A DNA stretch of 64,000 nucleotides from Kiritimatiellia bacterium (GTDB lineage: Bacteria > Verrucomicrobiota > Kiritimatiellia > PWTM01). The number at the start of each line of letters is the position of its first letter. Position 1 is the stretch's first letter. Location: the NCBI GenBank assembly GCA_026417735.1, contig JAOACR010000010.1:45023-109022 (forward strand), written 5' to 3'. Shown piece after piece: positions 37,498 through 45,786 of this stretch. Below the pieces are notes generated by a model. That model did no database searches. It was not told the origin of the DNA and saw only the letters and a list, made by a program, of their open reading frames with translations. Position numbers and translations under genes: made by a program.

Positions 37498-40400
37498 ATG
37501 AACGCCTGCCCATTGGCTCAGTCCACCGCCAATCCAGAAGAGCGCCGCGCGATCCTGCAGCGTTGGGAGAACCACGAGTTTTACCGGTCCGCCGTGGTCC
37601 TCGGCGTTGACGTCGGCGTGGAAGGCATCGGTATCTGGTTGCGAAAAGGCCCGGAGTGTCTCTTTCGCGGGACTTTCCTCGTTCCTCTCCCCGAAGCCGC
37701 GCCACTGCAGATGCGCCGCCAGCTGCGGGCGGTTCGCCATGCTCGCCGCGCCCGGCAGCAGCGCGATCGGCGTCTGAAAGAGTGGGTCGTGAAATACGGG
37801 CTGCTATCCGCCCAACAGGCCGGCCAACTCTGGGCAAATCCCCGCGCGTTCGAACGCGCGTTCGAACACCGCTGGCGCGCGATCGCCGGCGCGCAGCCGC
37901 TCGCCAGCCCCGAAGCGCTCGTCGTCTGCATCCGCCACTGCGTCCGCCACCGCGGATACGATCACCACATTCTGTTCCGCGACGAAAACACCACCTACCC
38001 CTGGGGAGACGATCTCGAACTCTCCAAGATCCGCGCCTGGGGCGCCACCGGCGTTCTCCCAGAGGAGTACGGAACCGAGCTGCAACTCCTCATCGAGGAC
38101 AGCTCCGATCTGAAGGAGAGCCAGAAGGTCGAAGCATGCCGCATCATCGCTGACGCGATTTCGCGGTACCGTGGCGACCCCATCCGCCGAATGCTGGACG
38201 ACCACATGCGCGAAAAACACCACACCAACCTCCGGCCCGCCGCGCGGGGTCACAACTTCCCCCGCGAGCTCGTCAAAGCCCACCTCCGACAGATCTGTGA
38301 ACGCCACCGGCATTTCTTCCCGCCGAACCGGTTCGACGACGCGATGCGCGAGCTGATCGGCCCCCACGACGGGCGCGGCGAGGTCTACGACCCAAACGCG
38401 GAAAGCATCATGGATCTGCACCGACGCACACCGGCCGAAGCGCGCCGACTGTGGGAGCGCAAGGAGGGCCGCTGCGCGGTCGCCCCCCACCTCATCGCGC
38501 TCGGCCACCTTCCCGCCGGCGTCTACCGGCGCTCCATGGCCGGCGAGGCGGCGATCCGGCAGTGGCGGATCCTCCAGTTCCTCGCAGAACGCCGCGTTGA
38601 ACTTGCCAGCGGCGCCCGTCAACACGTCACGGCGGACATCGTGCGCGAAGCGGTCTCGTTCGTGGCCGACGACGCTCAAGCGTGGGCCGCCCGCCAACGC
38701 CGGCCCACCGCGCCGAATCTTCGCCGCCAGATCGAACAACATCTCGGCCGACTGGTGCCCACGTCGCAGAGCAGCCTGAACAAGGACTTCTTCGATCAGC
38801 TCGGCGATCTCTTGAAACCCTCCTCCGCGCGCCTCCGCGCGAAAGCCCCCATCTGTAGCAGCGCGGCCCAGGTGCTGCTAAAGCTCGCAACCGACAACGA
38901 AACCGACTTCGATCCGGAACGCATCCGCGAACGTCTGACCGCCTGCGGCTACTACGAATGGCGCAAACAGGCCACCGCCGGCCGCGCGCTCTACCCGCAG
39001 GTCGACTACCTGCTCGGCGACCCCCGCCAGTTCGATCCGCAAACCGGCGAACCGCGCGACCGACGCGACGGCATCCCCCGCCAGCACGGCTTGCTCCGCC
39101 GCCTCTTCGCCGGACAGCTCCGGCTCGACACCGGCGAACTGGTGGACCTGCGCGACCAACTCGACGGTCGCACCGTCCCCGACTACGTCGTGATCGAAGC
39201 GGTCCGCGACATGCCGCGCAACACCGAACAACTGCGCGCAATCCGCGAAGAACTGAAAGCCCGCCGGGAAGAGCGCCGCAGAATCGCGCAACTGTTCGGT
39301 CTCGACTTCGACCAGCTCGACGACAACCAGATCCGCCGCCTGCTCCTCTTCTACGAGCAGTCCGGCAGCGACGGCACCGCGAAGTGCCCCTACACCGGCG
39401 ACTCACTCGGCCGTGACCCCCTCGCCCCGGCGCTCGAAATCGAACACATCTTCCCACAGTCCCGCGGCGGCCTCTCCATCATGGAAAACCTCGTCATCAC
39501 CCGCCGCCAGACGAACGCGCAGAAAGGAAACCGCACCCCCGTCGAATGGCTCGGTCTCGACCGCGCGCGAGAGCTGGCCGCGCCAATGCGCTGGAGCGAA
39601 CGCAAACGTCGCGTCTTCCTCTGGACCTCCTCCGACTGCCCGGATTGGTCGAACCTCACGCGCACCGCCCAGCTCGCGCGGGAGCTCCAACGCCGCGTGA
39701 TCGAATGGCTCGGCATCGAGCGCAAGCATGCCCACATCGCCAACCCCACCGAACGCGCTCGCCGCATCGAACTGGAGGTGCGCCAACGCGTCGCCACCCC
39801 GTCGGGCCCACTCACCGCCGCCTGCCGCGAAGCGTGGAGCGCTAAACTGCCGGGCGAGTACTTTCTGCCTCCCGGCAATGGCCCCGCCGCCCGCCCTCTG
39901 AAAAACCGAAACAACCTCCGGCATCACATGTGGGATGCCGGCGTGCTCGCGAATATCCCGCCGGGCGACGGCCTCAACCACGTGCGCTGCGGCGGCATCT
40001 TCGAAACCGTGACGGTCGCGGGCCATCCCCACCTGCAGCCCCTGCCGGAGCTGGCGCCCAACATCGCCGCGGTCGAAGCCGCCGACCCTCTCCGCTGCCA
40101 TGTCCACCGCCTGCGGCAGCGCCATCCCCGCTCCTCCCGCACCCTGCAGCAGCCCGTCAGCCTCCCTCGCGCGGAAGGCCAGTGCTGGCAGCGCGTGCCC
40201 ATTGTCAAAGTGGTGGACGAAAAAAACCAGGTGGTCAAAAACATCGAGCCGGAAAATCTGCTCGACGCCCTGCGACGCGCCGGCCTGGGACCCGACCGCA
40301 TCTCGGACAGCGAGGTCAAGCGGTGGATGAACGATCCCCGCCCAGCCGAACTCCCCCCCCTCCGGTTGCGCGACGGCACCCCCGTCCGCCGCCTCCAGCT

Positions 40401-41040
40401 GCCCCTGCCGCAGCAGAAGGCGGACTTCGCCGCCCATCCACACATCACCACCGCCCGGTCCGCCGCACCCCACGCGCCACGCTACTACCGCAGCGCAAAG
40501 GGCCACACCAAGGGCTGGCTCATCGGCCTCAAGGGGGCGACCGAAACCTTCGATCGCCTGGAAATCTGGCGCGGGCCCAAGCTCGACCGCGCAGGTCGCC
40601 CCCTGCTCGATGTCACCGGCACGCCGGTCTGGGTCTACAAGTCCGTTGCTATCCCCACCGCCCGCAACATCGCCGCCTACAAAAGAATGTGGGGACGCCC
40701 GCCGCCCATCCACCGACCCGCCGGCGTCACCGAAAAGGTCGGCCACATCCGCAAAGGCGACCTGCTGCTCGTCCCCTTCGGCCCCTGCCAGGATGGACAG
40801 TTCGAGTTGGCGCCCGAAAACCGCGAGCCAACGGCCCGTTTGTGGATGCGCGTGCGCTCGATCAGGGCGTCAAAACAAGTAGAGCTCGAACTCGCGGAAT
40901 ATCGAGACTTCTCCGCTACACCCTTGCGCAATGTCATCCCCTCCGGACCGAAGATTTGGAGTCCGTCGAACCCCGAGACGCTCGCGCGCCTGCTCCGAAC
41001 CCGAGAGCACGCGCTGGCTGGCCGTGCACCCCACCCGTAA
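37498..41040 (+). CDS. cas9: CRISPR-associated endonuclease Cas9, type II-C-like
   Basis: 1180 residues from ATG 37498, with GGAGG five bases upstream. RuvC-I is VVLGVDVGVEGIGI (D38); an Arg-rich bridge helix spans about residues 72-96; a recognition lobe follows to about 540. RuvC-II is YVVIEAVRDM (E567). The HNH domain starts at CPYTG (C630) and has LEIEHIFPQS (H650) and RRQTNAQKGNRTP (N673). RuvC-III is LRHHMWDAGV (H810, D813). A C-terminal PAM-interacting region of about 350 residues completes it. All catalytic residues are present. The HNH tail resembles Neisseria Cas9 (NQNKGNQTP), and there is no csn2 or cas4, so the locus fits II-C, although the protein is at the long end for that subtype. 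Metal-binding E649 replaces the usual Asp before the catalytic His. cas1 follows directly. Confidence 0.96.
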   Translation: MNACPLAQSTANPEERRAILQRWENHEFYRSAVVLGVDVGVEGIGIWLRKGPECLFRGTFLVPLPEAAPLQMRRQLRAVRHARRARQQRDRRLKEWVVKYGLLSAQQAGQLWANPRAFERAFEHRWRAIAGAQPLASPEALVVCIRHCVRHRGYDHHILFRDENTTYPWGDDLELSKIRAWGATGVLPEEYGTELQLLIEDSSDLKESQKVEACRIIADAISRYRGDPIRRMLDDHMREKHHTNLRPAARGHNFPRELVKAHLRQICERHRHFFPPNRFDDAMRELIGPHDGRGEVYDPNAESIMDLHRRTPAEARRLWERKEGRCAVAPHLIALGHLPAGVYRRSMAGEAAIRQWRILQFLAERRVELASGARQHVTADIVREAVSFVADDAQAWAARQRRPTAPNLRRQIEQHLGRLVPTSQSSLNKDFFDQLGDLLKPSSARLRAKAPICSSAAQVLLKLATDNETDFDPERIRERLTACGYYEWRKQATAGRALYPQVDYLLGDPRQFDPQTGEPRDRRDGIPRQHGLLRRLFAGQLRLDTGELVDLRDQLDGRTVPDYVVIEAVRDMPRNTEQLRAIREELKARREERRRIAQLFGLDFDQLDDNQIRRLLLFYEQSGSDGTAKCPYTGDSLGRDPLAPALEIEHIFPQSRGGLSIMENLVITRRQTNAQKGNRTPVEWLGLDRARELAAPMRWSERKRRVFLWTSSDCPDWSNLTRTAQLARELQRRVIEWLGIERKHAHIANPTERARRIELEVRQRVATPSGPLTAACREAWSAKLPGEYFLPPGNGPAARPLKNRNNLRHHMWDAGVLANIPPGDGLNHVRCGGIFETVTVAGHPHLQPLPELAPNIAAVEAADPLRCHVHRLRQRHPRSSRTLQQPVSLPRAEGQCWQRVPIVKVVDEKNQVVKNIEPENLLDALRRAGLGPDRISDSEVKRWMNDPRPAELPPLRLRDGTPVRRLQLPLPQQKADFAAHPHITTARSAAPHAPRYYRSAKGHTKGWLIGLKGATETFDRLEIWRGPKLDRAGRPLLDVTGTPVWVYKSVAIPTARNIAAYKRMWGRPPPIHRPAGVTEKVGHIRKGDLLLVPFGPCQDGQFELAPENREPTARLWMRVRSIRASKQVELELAEYRDFSATPLRNVIPSGPKIWSPSNPETLARLLRTREHALAGRAPHP

Positions 41041-41937
41041 ATGATCCACCATCTGATCCTCGCTGACGATCACCCGATGCTTCGGGTGGAAGACGATCAC
41101 CTGATCTCCGGTGACCGCCGCATCGCGATCGCAACGCTCGGCAGCGTCCAGTGTTTCTCAAACCGGGCCTGCTGGACCGAAACCGCGCTCGAGCGGCTGG
41201 CCTCCCAGTGCCCCGTCGTGATCGCGCGATGGGATCGAGTCCAACGCAAATGGGCGACGATCTCGCTGGCGCCGCGGGAACGCCACGTGAATCCCAACGC
41301 GCTCTGGCGGCTGTGCCGGCTCACGCCGCGGCAGGCCACCCAGTACGCCAGCGACCTGCTCTACGCCAAGGTCTGCAACCAGCACCTGATGCTGCGCTCG
41401 TTCAACCCCTCCCTCTCTGAACGGCCGGTGCTGAAGGAGAACTCGTTCAGCCGAATTCTTCGGCTCGAGTCGCAATACGCCCGGTTTTTCTGGCCCCGTT
41501 ATTTCGACGCGGTGAAGCAGGACCTCTTCGCGCGGGAGCGGAGGATGCCGACGACGCCGCTCAATGTGGCGCTGAACTACGGCTACGGATTTCTCTATCA
41601 CGCGATCTCCTGGCAGTGCCTGGCCGCGGGACTGGAGACGAGCGTCGGCCTGATCCACAAGCTGCGGCGCAGCCGCCCCAGCCTGGTATGTGATCTGATC
41701 GAGCCATTGCGCTGCACGGTGGAGTTGACGCTGCTGCGGCACTTCGACGACGTCGAGACGCCCGCGCGGATGGCGGCACACTTCGCCGCGATGATGGAGG
41801 AACGGTTCATCTACCGCGAGAAGGCCTACCGGCTGCGCTCGATCATCCGGCTGATGGTCGAGTCATTCGTGCGATCCCTGGACGGCAGAGAAAAGTTCCA
41901 CCCCTTTCTGCTGCATGCTCGTGATGCTTGCCTATGA
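41041..41937 (+). CDS. cas1: CRISPR adaptation endonuclease Cas1
   Basis: 298 residues; the ATG abuts the cas9 stop with no gap. The type II Cas1 fold is seen, with metal ligands E143 (RLESQYARFFWPRYF), H206 (GLIHKLRRSRPSL) and D218/E221 (VCDLIEPLR). NYGYGFLYHAISWQCLAAGL is the conserved helix before the His. With Cas2 it captures and integrates new spacers. The 3' end overlaps cas2 by 23 bases. Confidence 0.97.
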   Translation: MIHHLILADDHPMLRVEDDHLISGDRRIAIATLGSVQCFSNRACWTETALERLASQCPVVIARWDRVQRKWATISLAPRERHVNPNALWRLCRLTPRQATQYASDLLYAKVCNQHLMLRSFNPSLSERPVLKENSFSRILRLESQYARFFWPRYFDAVKQDLFARERRMPTTPLNVALNYGYGFLYHAISWQCLAAGLETSVGLIHKLRRSRPSLVCDLIEPLRCTVELTLLRHFDDVETPARMAAHFAAMMEERFIYREKAYRLRSIIRLMVESFVRSLDGREKFHPFLLHARDACL

Positions 41938-42211
41938 CTGTCCGGAGACGCGGGACCAAACCTTTCTCCGGAAAGAGTTTGAGAAGCTGGGCGCCCAGCG
42001 GGTGCAGTACAGCATCTACCTGTTCAGAGGCGAGCCGCATGAGTGTGAACGGGTGATCCGGCACATGCGCCGGATCGCCAAGTTTGTGGAGGGCGACGTT
42101 CGGCTGCTACCGATGGACGAGAAGGTCTGGGAGGCCCAAATCGTCCTCAAGGAATCCGACGCGGCAGCCACCAGAATTCGCCGTTTACACGAATCCGTGG
42201 TGATATGGTAA
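41915..42211 (+). CDS. cas2: CRISPR adaptation protein Cas2
   Basis: 98 residues. MLVMLAYDCPETRDQTFLRK is a typical Cas2 start with the conserved Asp at residue 8, followed by LGAQRVQYSIYLFRGEPHEC, the ferredoxin-like second strand. ATG 41915 was preferred over 41924 because it restores the usual residues before AYD. It forms the Cas1-Cas2 integrase with cas1, which it overlaps. The array begins 37 bases after its stop. Confidence 0.96.
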   Translation: MLVMLAYDCPETRDQTFLRKEFEKLGAQRVQYSIYLFRGEPHECERVIRHMRRIAKFVEGDVRLLPMDEKVWEAQIVLKESDAAATRIRRLHESVVIW

Positions 42212-42242
42212 GCGGAACCGGCTGATTTTCAACCGGTTCCGC
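42212..42242. repeat. Perfect 10-bp inverted repeat between cas2 and the array
   Basis: GCGGAACCGG (42212-42221) and CCGGTTCCGC (42233-42242) enclose an 11-base loop, starting right after the cas2 stop and ending six bases before the first repeat. Neither strand has a T-run after it, so it is not a classic terminator. It may mark the 3' end of the cas mRNA, or the end of the pre-crRNA if the array is transcribed from the right. Confidence 0.75.
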
Positions 42243-42248
42243 CGACCT

Positions 42249-43442
42249 CTTATCACAATGCCCCGGTGAGGGCAAGATCAAAACGGCCGCATATCAGATC
42301 CGCCGCCGCCAACAGCCTTATCACAATGCCCCGGTGAGGGCAAGATCAAAACTCCTTCACCTTCAGTTTGCCCCACCAGCCCCCCTTATCACAATGCCCC
42401 GGTGAGGGCAAGATCAAAACGGCGGAGACGCTTCCATGTCCCGCGGCTTCAACTTATCACAATGCCCCGGTGAGGGCAATATCAAAACGGCACCGTCTCC
42501 GTCTCCGCTTGCGCCGGCTCCTTATCACAATGCCCCGGTGAGGGCAAGATCAAAACGCCGGGCCGAGGGTAGGCTGCCGCCCGTGGTCCTTATCACAATG
42601 CCCCGGTGAGGGCAAGATCAAAACGGAATCGTCTCCGTCTCCGCTTGCGCCGGCGCCCTTATCACAATGCCCCGGTGAGGGCAAGATCAAAACGAGACGC
42701 GGAGGCAGATTTTCCAGACGATCCGCTTATCACAATGCCCCGGTGAGGGCAAGATCAAAACTACACGATCTGGTCGCGGTGTCAGTTGGTGGCCTTATCA
42801 CAATGCCCCGGTGAGGGCAAGATCAAAACGGCGCAAATAGCTCCGGCCGCGCCGCCAGGAACTTATCACAATGCCCCGGTGAGGGCAAGATCAAAACGTG
42901 ACACGATTGCGACGAAGCCCCGACCAGTCTTATCACAATGCCCCGGTGAGGGCAAGATCAAAACGACGTAGAGTCTCCAGTCGTCGGAAACTGCGGCTTA
43001 TCACAATGCCCCGGTGAGGGCAAGATCAAAACGCCCGTCCGCGCGGTCTACCCCGAAAACATCTCTTATCACAATGCCCCGGTGAGGGCAAGATCAAAAC
43101 ATCACTTCCGCGCTACCGGCTCGCGCAACTGCCTTATCACAATGCCCCGGTGAGGGCAAGATCAAAACCGCCAGCCGTTCGGGCGTGGGCTGGCGGGTTA
43201 CTTATCACAATGCCCCGGTGAGGGCAAGATCAAAACCTTGTGTCTCCGCCGGCATCATCGGCATCGCCTCTTATCACAATGCCCCGGTGAGGGCAAGATC
43301 AAAACACGGATCGGCAACGAGTACGAGGCGATCCGGACTTATCACAATGCCCCGGTGAGGGCAAGATCAAAACAATGTTTGCCAGAGCAAAGACTTCCTT
43401 TTTGTTCTTATCACAATGCCCCGGTGAGGGCAAGATCAAAAT
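42249..43442 (-). CRISPR. CRISPR array: 18 repeats of 36 bp, 17 spacers of 31-33 bp
   Basis: On the + strand each repeat begins CTTATCACAATGCCCC and ends GGTGAGGGCAAGATCAAAAC. Repeats start at 42249, 42317, 42385, 42453, 42521, 42589, 42658, 42726, 42794, 42862, 42929, 42997, 43065, 43133, 43201, 43270, 43338 and 43407. All are identical except the fourth (GGGCAATATC) and the last, whose final base is T, not C. Most spacers are 32 nt. The minus strand is given as the likely crRNA strand: there the repeat starts GTTTTGATC as in most type II systems, matches the tracrRNA candidate, and ends with an extended -10-like TGTGATAAG. The direction is inferred, not proven. Small open frames crossing the array are artefacts. 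Confidence 0.98.
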
Positions 43443-43524
43443 AAGTTCGACCTTCAAGGTTTGGGTTGTTAGCTAAGGATCAACATCGCCCCCTTAGCTG
43501 CCCCCCTCCGTTCAACGAGACGAT
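43443..43524. other. Array right flank: candidate leader with inverted repeats
   Basis: 82 bases between the last repeat and the dinB stop. It holds ACCTT-C-AAGGT (43450-43460) and a perfect 8-bp inverted repeat AGCTAAGG (43471-43478) / CCTTAGCT (43492-43499). It is less GC-rich than its surroundings near the array, as leaders often are. If the array is read on the minus strand, this is the leader; the hairpin could also end dinB transcripts. No clear promoter found. Confidence 0.4.
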
Positions 43525-44718
43525 TCAGCCCCGCGAGTCCCCGCCCACCCGGGGCACAACCACGGTGCCGGGACCGTAGCGGCGGTTGAGCTCGTCCATC
43601 ACGTGGCTGAGGCGCTCCAGCCGCCGGCGGGACGCCTCCACCTCTTCGAAGCCGAGCTCCAAACCACCGCGCTCGCGGCACAGTCGCGCCACACCAAAGC
43701 CGATCAGCCGAACCGACGCCGCATCGCGCTCGTGCCGCCACAGCGAGCGGGCCACCGCGCGAAGCGAAAAATCATCGCACGCCGGCGGCCGGATCGCGCA
43801 CTGCCGCGTCACCGTCCGAAACGGCGCATAGCGGATCTTCAGTCGGGCGGTGCCGGCGTACACGCCGCGCTCGCGCAGACGCCGCCCCACATCGTCCACC
43901 AGTTCCAGCAGCACCTCCTCCACCACCGCGCGGTCGGCGACGTCGTAGGGAAACGTCCGCTCGCGTGAAAGAGACTGCTCCTCGCCGACTTCGCCGACGG
44001 AGCGCTCGTCGCGGCCTTCCGCAAGTTCCCGCAGCCAGCGAGCGGTCGCCGGCCCCACAATTTCCGCGAGGCGGGCGAGCGGCATCGCCGCCACATCACC
44101 GATCGTCGTAATCCGATGCCGGCGCAATCGCCGCTCGGTCGCCGCTCCAACACCCCAGAGCCGGCCGACCGGCAACGGCGCCAACCACGCCCGGACCGCC
44201 TCCGGACCCGTCGGCACCACCACCAGACCGTCCGGCTTGCCGAGCTCGCTGGCGAGCTTCGCGAGAAACCGATTCGGCGCGACGCCGATCGTAACCGTCA
44301 GGCCCAGCTCTTCCCGGATCGCGGCCTTGATCTGGCGCGCAATCTGCACACCGTCGCCGAACAGCCGCTGCGCGCCGGTGACGTCGAGCACCGCCTCGTC
44401 AATCGAGAGCGGCTCGACCAGCGGCGTGAAGCGCTCGAGAATCGCGAGCACTCGCCGGGACATCTCCTCGTAGCGTTCGATGCGCGGGGGCAGGAAGACG
44501 CCGTGTGGACACAGTCGGGCCGCCCGGCGGGAGGGCATCGCGGAACGCACACCAAACGCGCGCGCCTCGTAGGAGGCGGCCGCGACCACCCCGCGACGGT
44601 TCGGCGCCGCGCCCACGATCACCGGGCGGCCGCGCAGTTCCGGGTGATCGAGCTGCTCCACCGCAGCGAAAAAGGCGTCCATGTCCGCGTGCAAGATCAC
44701 TCGCGGCGGGGCGTCCAT
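43525..44718 (-). CDS. dinB: DNA polymerase IV, Y-family translesion polymerase
   Basis: 397 residues. Catalytic carboxylates are D12 in LHADMDAFFAAVEQ and D107/E108 in LSIDEAVLDVTG, where Val replaces the usual Tyr of SIDEAYLD. The thumb has the helix-hairpin-helix GVAPNRFLAKLASELGKPDG and the little finger follows to the C-terminus. It copies damaged DNA in an error-prone way. It is convergent with the CRISPR array, whose right flank begins at its stop codon. Confidence 0.95.
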   Translation of the reverse strand: MDAPPRVILHADMDAFFAAVEQLDHPELRGRPVIVGAAPNRRGVVAAASYEARAFGVRSAMPSRRAARLCPHGVFLPPRIERYEEMSRRVLAILERFTPLVEPLSIDEAVLDVTGAQRLFGDGVQIARQIKAAIREELGLTVTIGVAPNRFLAKLASELGKPDGLVVVPTGPEAVRAWLAPLPVGRLWGVGAATERRLRRHRITTIGDVAAMPLARLAEIVGPATARWLRELAEGRDERSVGEVGEEQSLSRERTFPYDVADRAVVEEVLLELVDDVGRRLRERGVYAGTARLKIRYAPFRTVTRQCAIRPPACDDFSLRAVARSLWRHERDAASVRLIGFGVARLCRERGGLELGFEEVEASRRRLERLSHVMDELNRRYGPGTVVVPRVGGDSRG

Positions 44719-44749
44719 GGGCGGGGCCCTCCCCGGCGTCGCGCGCGGG

Positions 44750-45589
44750 TCAGGAGGGCTCGCCGCGGGCGGCGGTGATGATGAAGCCGCCGGACTTTTC
44801 GTCTCGGCGCAGGTCGAGCCAGCCGCGCCGCGCCGCCTCCTCGAGCATTTGGTTGAAGGAGCGGAAGCCGTAGGCGCTTTCGTTGAAGTCTGGCCGCCGG
44901 CGTTTGAGCGTCTGCTTCACCATCGAACCCCAGACCTGGTCGCGGCCGCTGCCCTCGGCGAGCAGTTCGCCGGCGAGATCCACCACCAGCCGCAGGCCCT
45001 CCGCGGCCCGGTCGCCGGGTTCCGGGGCGGCAGCGGCCGATGCGGGGCGCGCGCGCCGGCGCACCGCTCCCGCGGCGACCTCCGCGCGCGGACTTGGACG
45101 GGGGGCGGCGCCGCGGCGGACGAGGTCATCGTAGAAGAGGAACTCGTCGCAGTTGGAGACCAGCAGCTCGGAGGTGGAGTTGCGCACGCCCACACCGATC
45201 ACGGTCTTGTTGTTCTCGCGCAGCTTGCTGACCAGCGGCGAGAAGTCAGAATCCCCGCTGATGATCACAAACGTGCGCACATGGGGTTTCGTGTAGCAGA
45301 GGTCCAGCGCGTCCACGACCAGCCGGATGTCCGCGCTGTTTTTGCCGGACTGGCGCAGATGCGGGATATCAATGAGCTCGAACGCGGCCTCGTGCATCGC
45401 GGCTTTGAACGCGCGGTAGCGGCTCCAGTCGCAGTAGGCCTTTTTCACCAGGATGCTGCCCTTCAGCAGCAGTCGTTCAAGAACCGGCCGGATGTCGAAC
45501 GATTCGTAGTTCGCATCGCGCACACCGAGCGCGATGTTCTCGAAGTCGCAGAACACCGCCATGTTGCCGAACTGGAGTTCTTCGCTCAT
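44750..45589 (-). CDS. NYN-domain (PIN-like) nuclease with C-terminal LOTUS/OST-HTH domain
   Basis: 279 residues from ATG 45589 (MSEELQFGNMAVFCDFENIA). The NYN domain has acidic residues at CDFENI (D15), SADIRLVVDAL (D87, D93) and SGDSDFSPLVSKL (D113, D115), a complete PIN-like active site. A Pro/Ala/Arg linker leads to a winged-helix LOTUS-like domain (LRLVVDLAGELLAEG, FNESAYGFRSFNQMLEEAAR). Bacterial NYN-LOTUS proteins are thought to be RNA nucleases or RNA-binding. It may form a transcription unit with dinB, 31 bp downstream. Confidence 0.9.
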   Translation of the reverse strand: MSEELQFGNMAVFCDFENIALGVRDANYESFDIRPVLERLLLKGSILVKKAYCDWSRYRAFKAAMHEAAFELIDIPHLRQSGKNSADIRLVVDALDLCYTKPHVRTFVIISGDSDFSPLVSKLRENNKTVIGVGVRNSTSELLVSNCDEFLFYDDLVRRGAAPRPSPRAEVAAGAVRRRARPASAAAAPEPGDRAAEGLRLVVDLAGELLAEGSGRDQVWGSMVKQTLKRRRPDFNESAYGFRSFNQMLEEAARRGWLDLRRDEKSGGFIITAARGEPS

Positions 45590-45786
45590 GTTGGTGGTCA
45601 CCGGCCGCGAGTGTACCGCGGCAACGACGCCGCTCCAACGCCGATGCGGGCGGCCGGGCGGGATCGCGCCGCGATCGCCTGCGGGTGGGCAGGGTGTCGG
45701 GGTTGCATTGAGGGGCGGATTCGTATTGAGTATGCACAGGATAAGCCGGCGGCGCCGCACGGTGGCAGCCGCCCGGAGGTCTGAGC

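Noticed and set aside
36707..37501. Open frames across the cas9 upstream region, some ending at the cas9 start
   Set aside because: They overlap waaA and the tracrRNA candidate, and have Pro/Arg/Thr-rich low-complexity translations.
39403..40746. 447-residue open frame antisense to the cas9 C-terminal half
   Set aside because: Low-complexity Gly/Ala/Asp-rich translation without domain features; cas9 is continuous here.
42786..42971. Short open frames running through the CRISPR array (also 43238-43444)
   Set aside because: They translate the repeat itself and have no start signals; an array artefact.
42249..43442. Plus-strand crRNA orientation, with leader at the cas2 side
   Set aside because: The changed terminal repeat at the right end would fit it, but no anti-repeat for a CTTATCAC start was found on either strand nearby, and the GTTTT start, tracrRNA match and -10-like box all favour the minus strand. 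Not excluded, only less supported.
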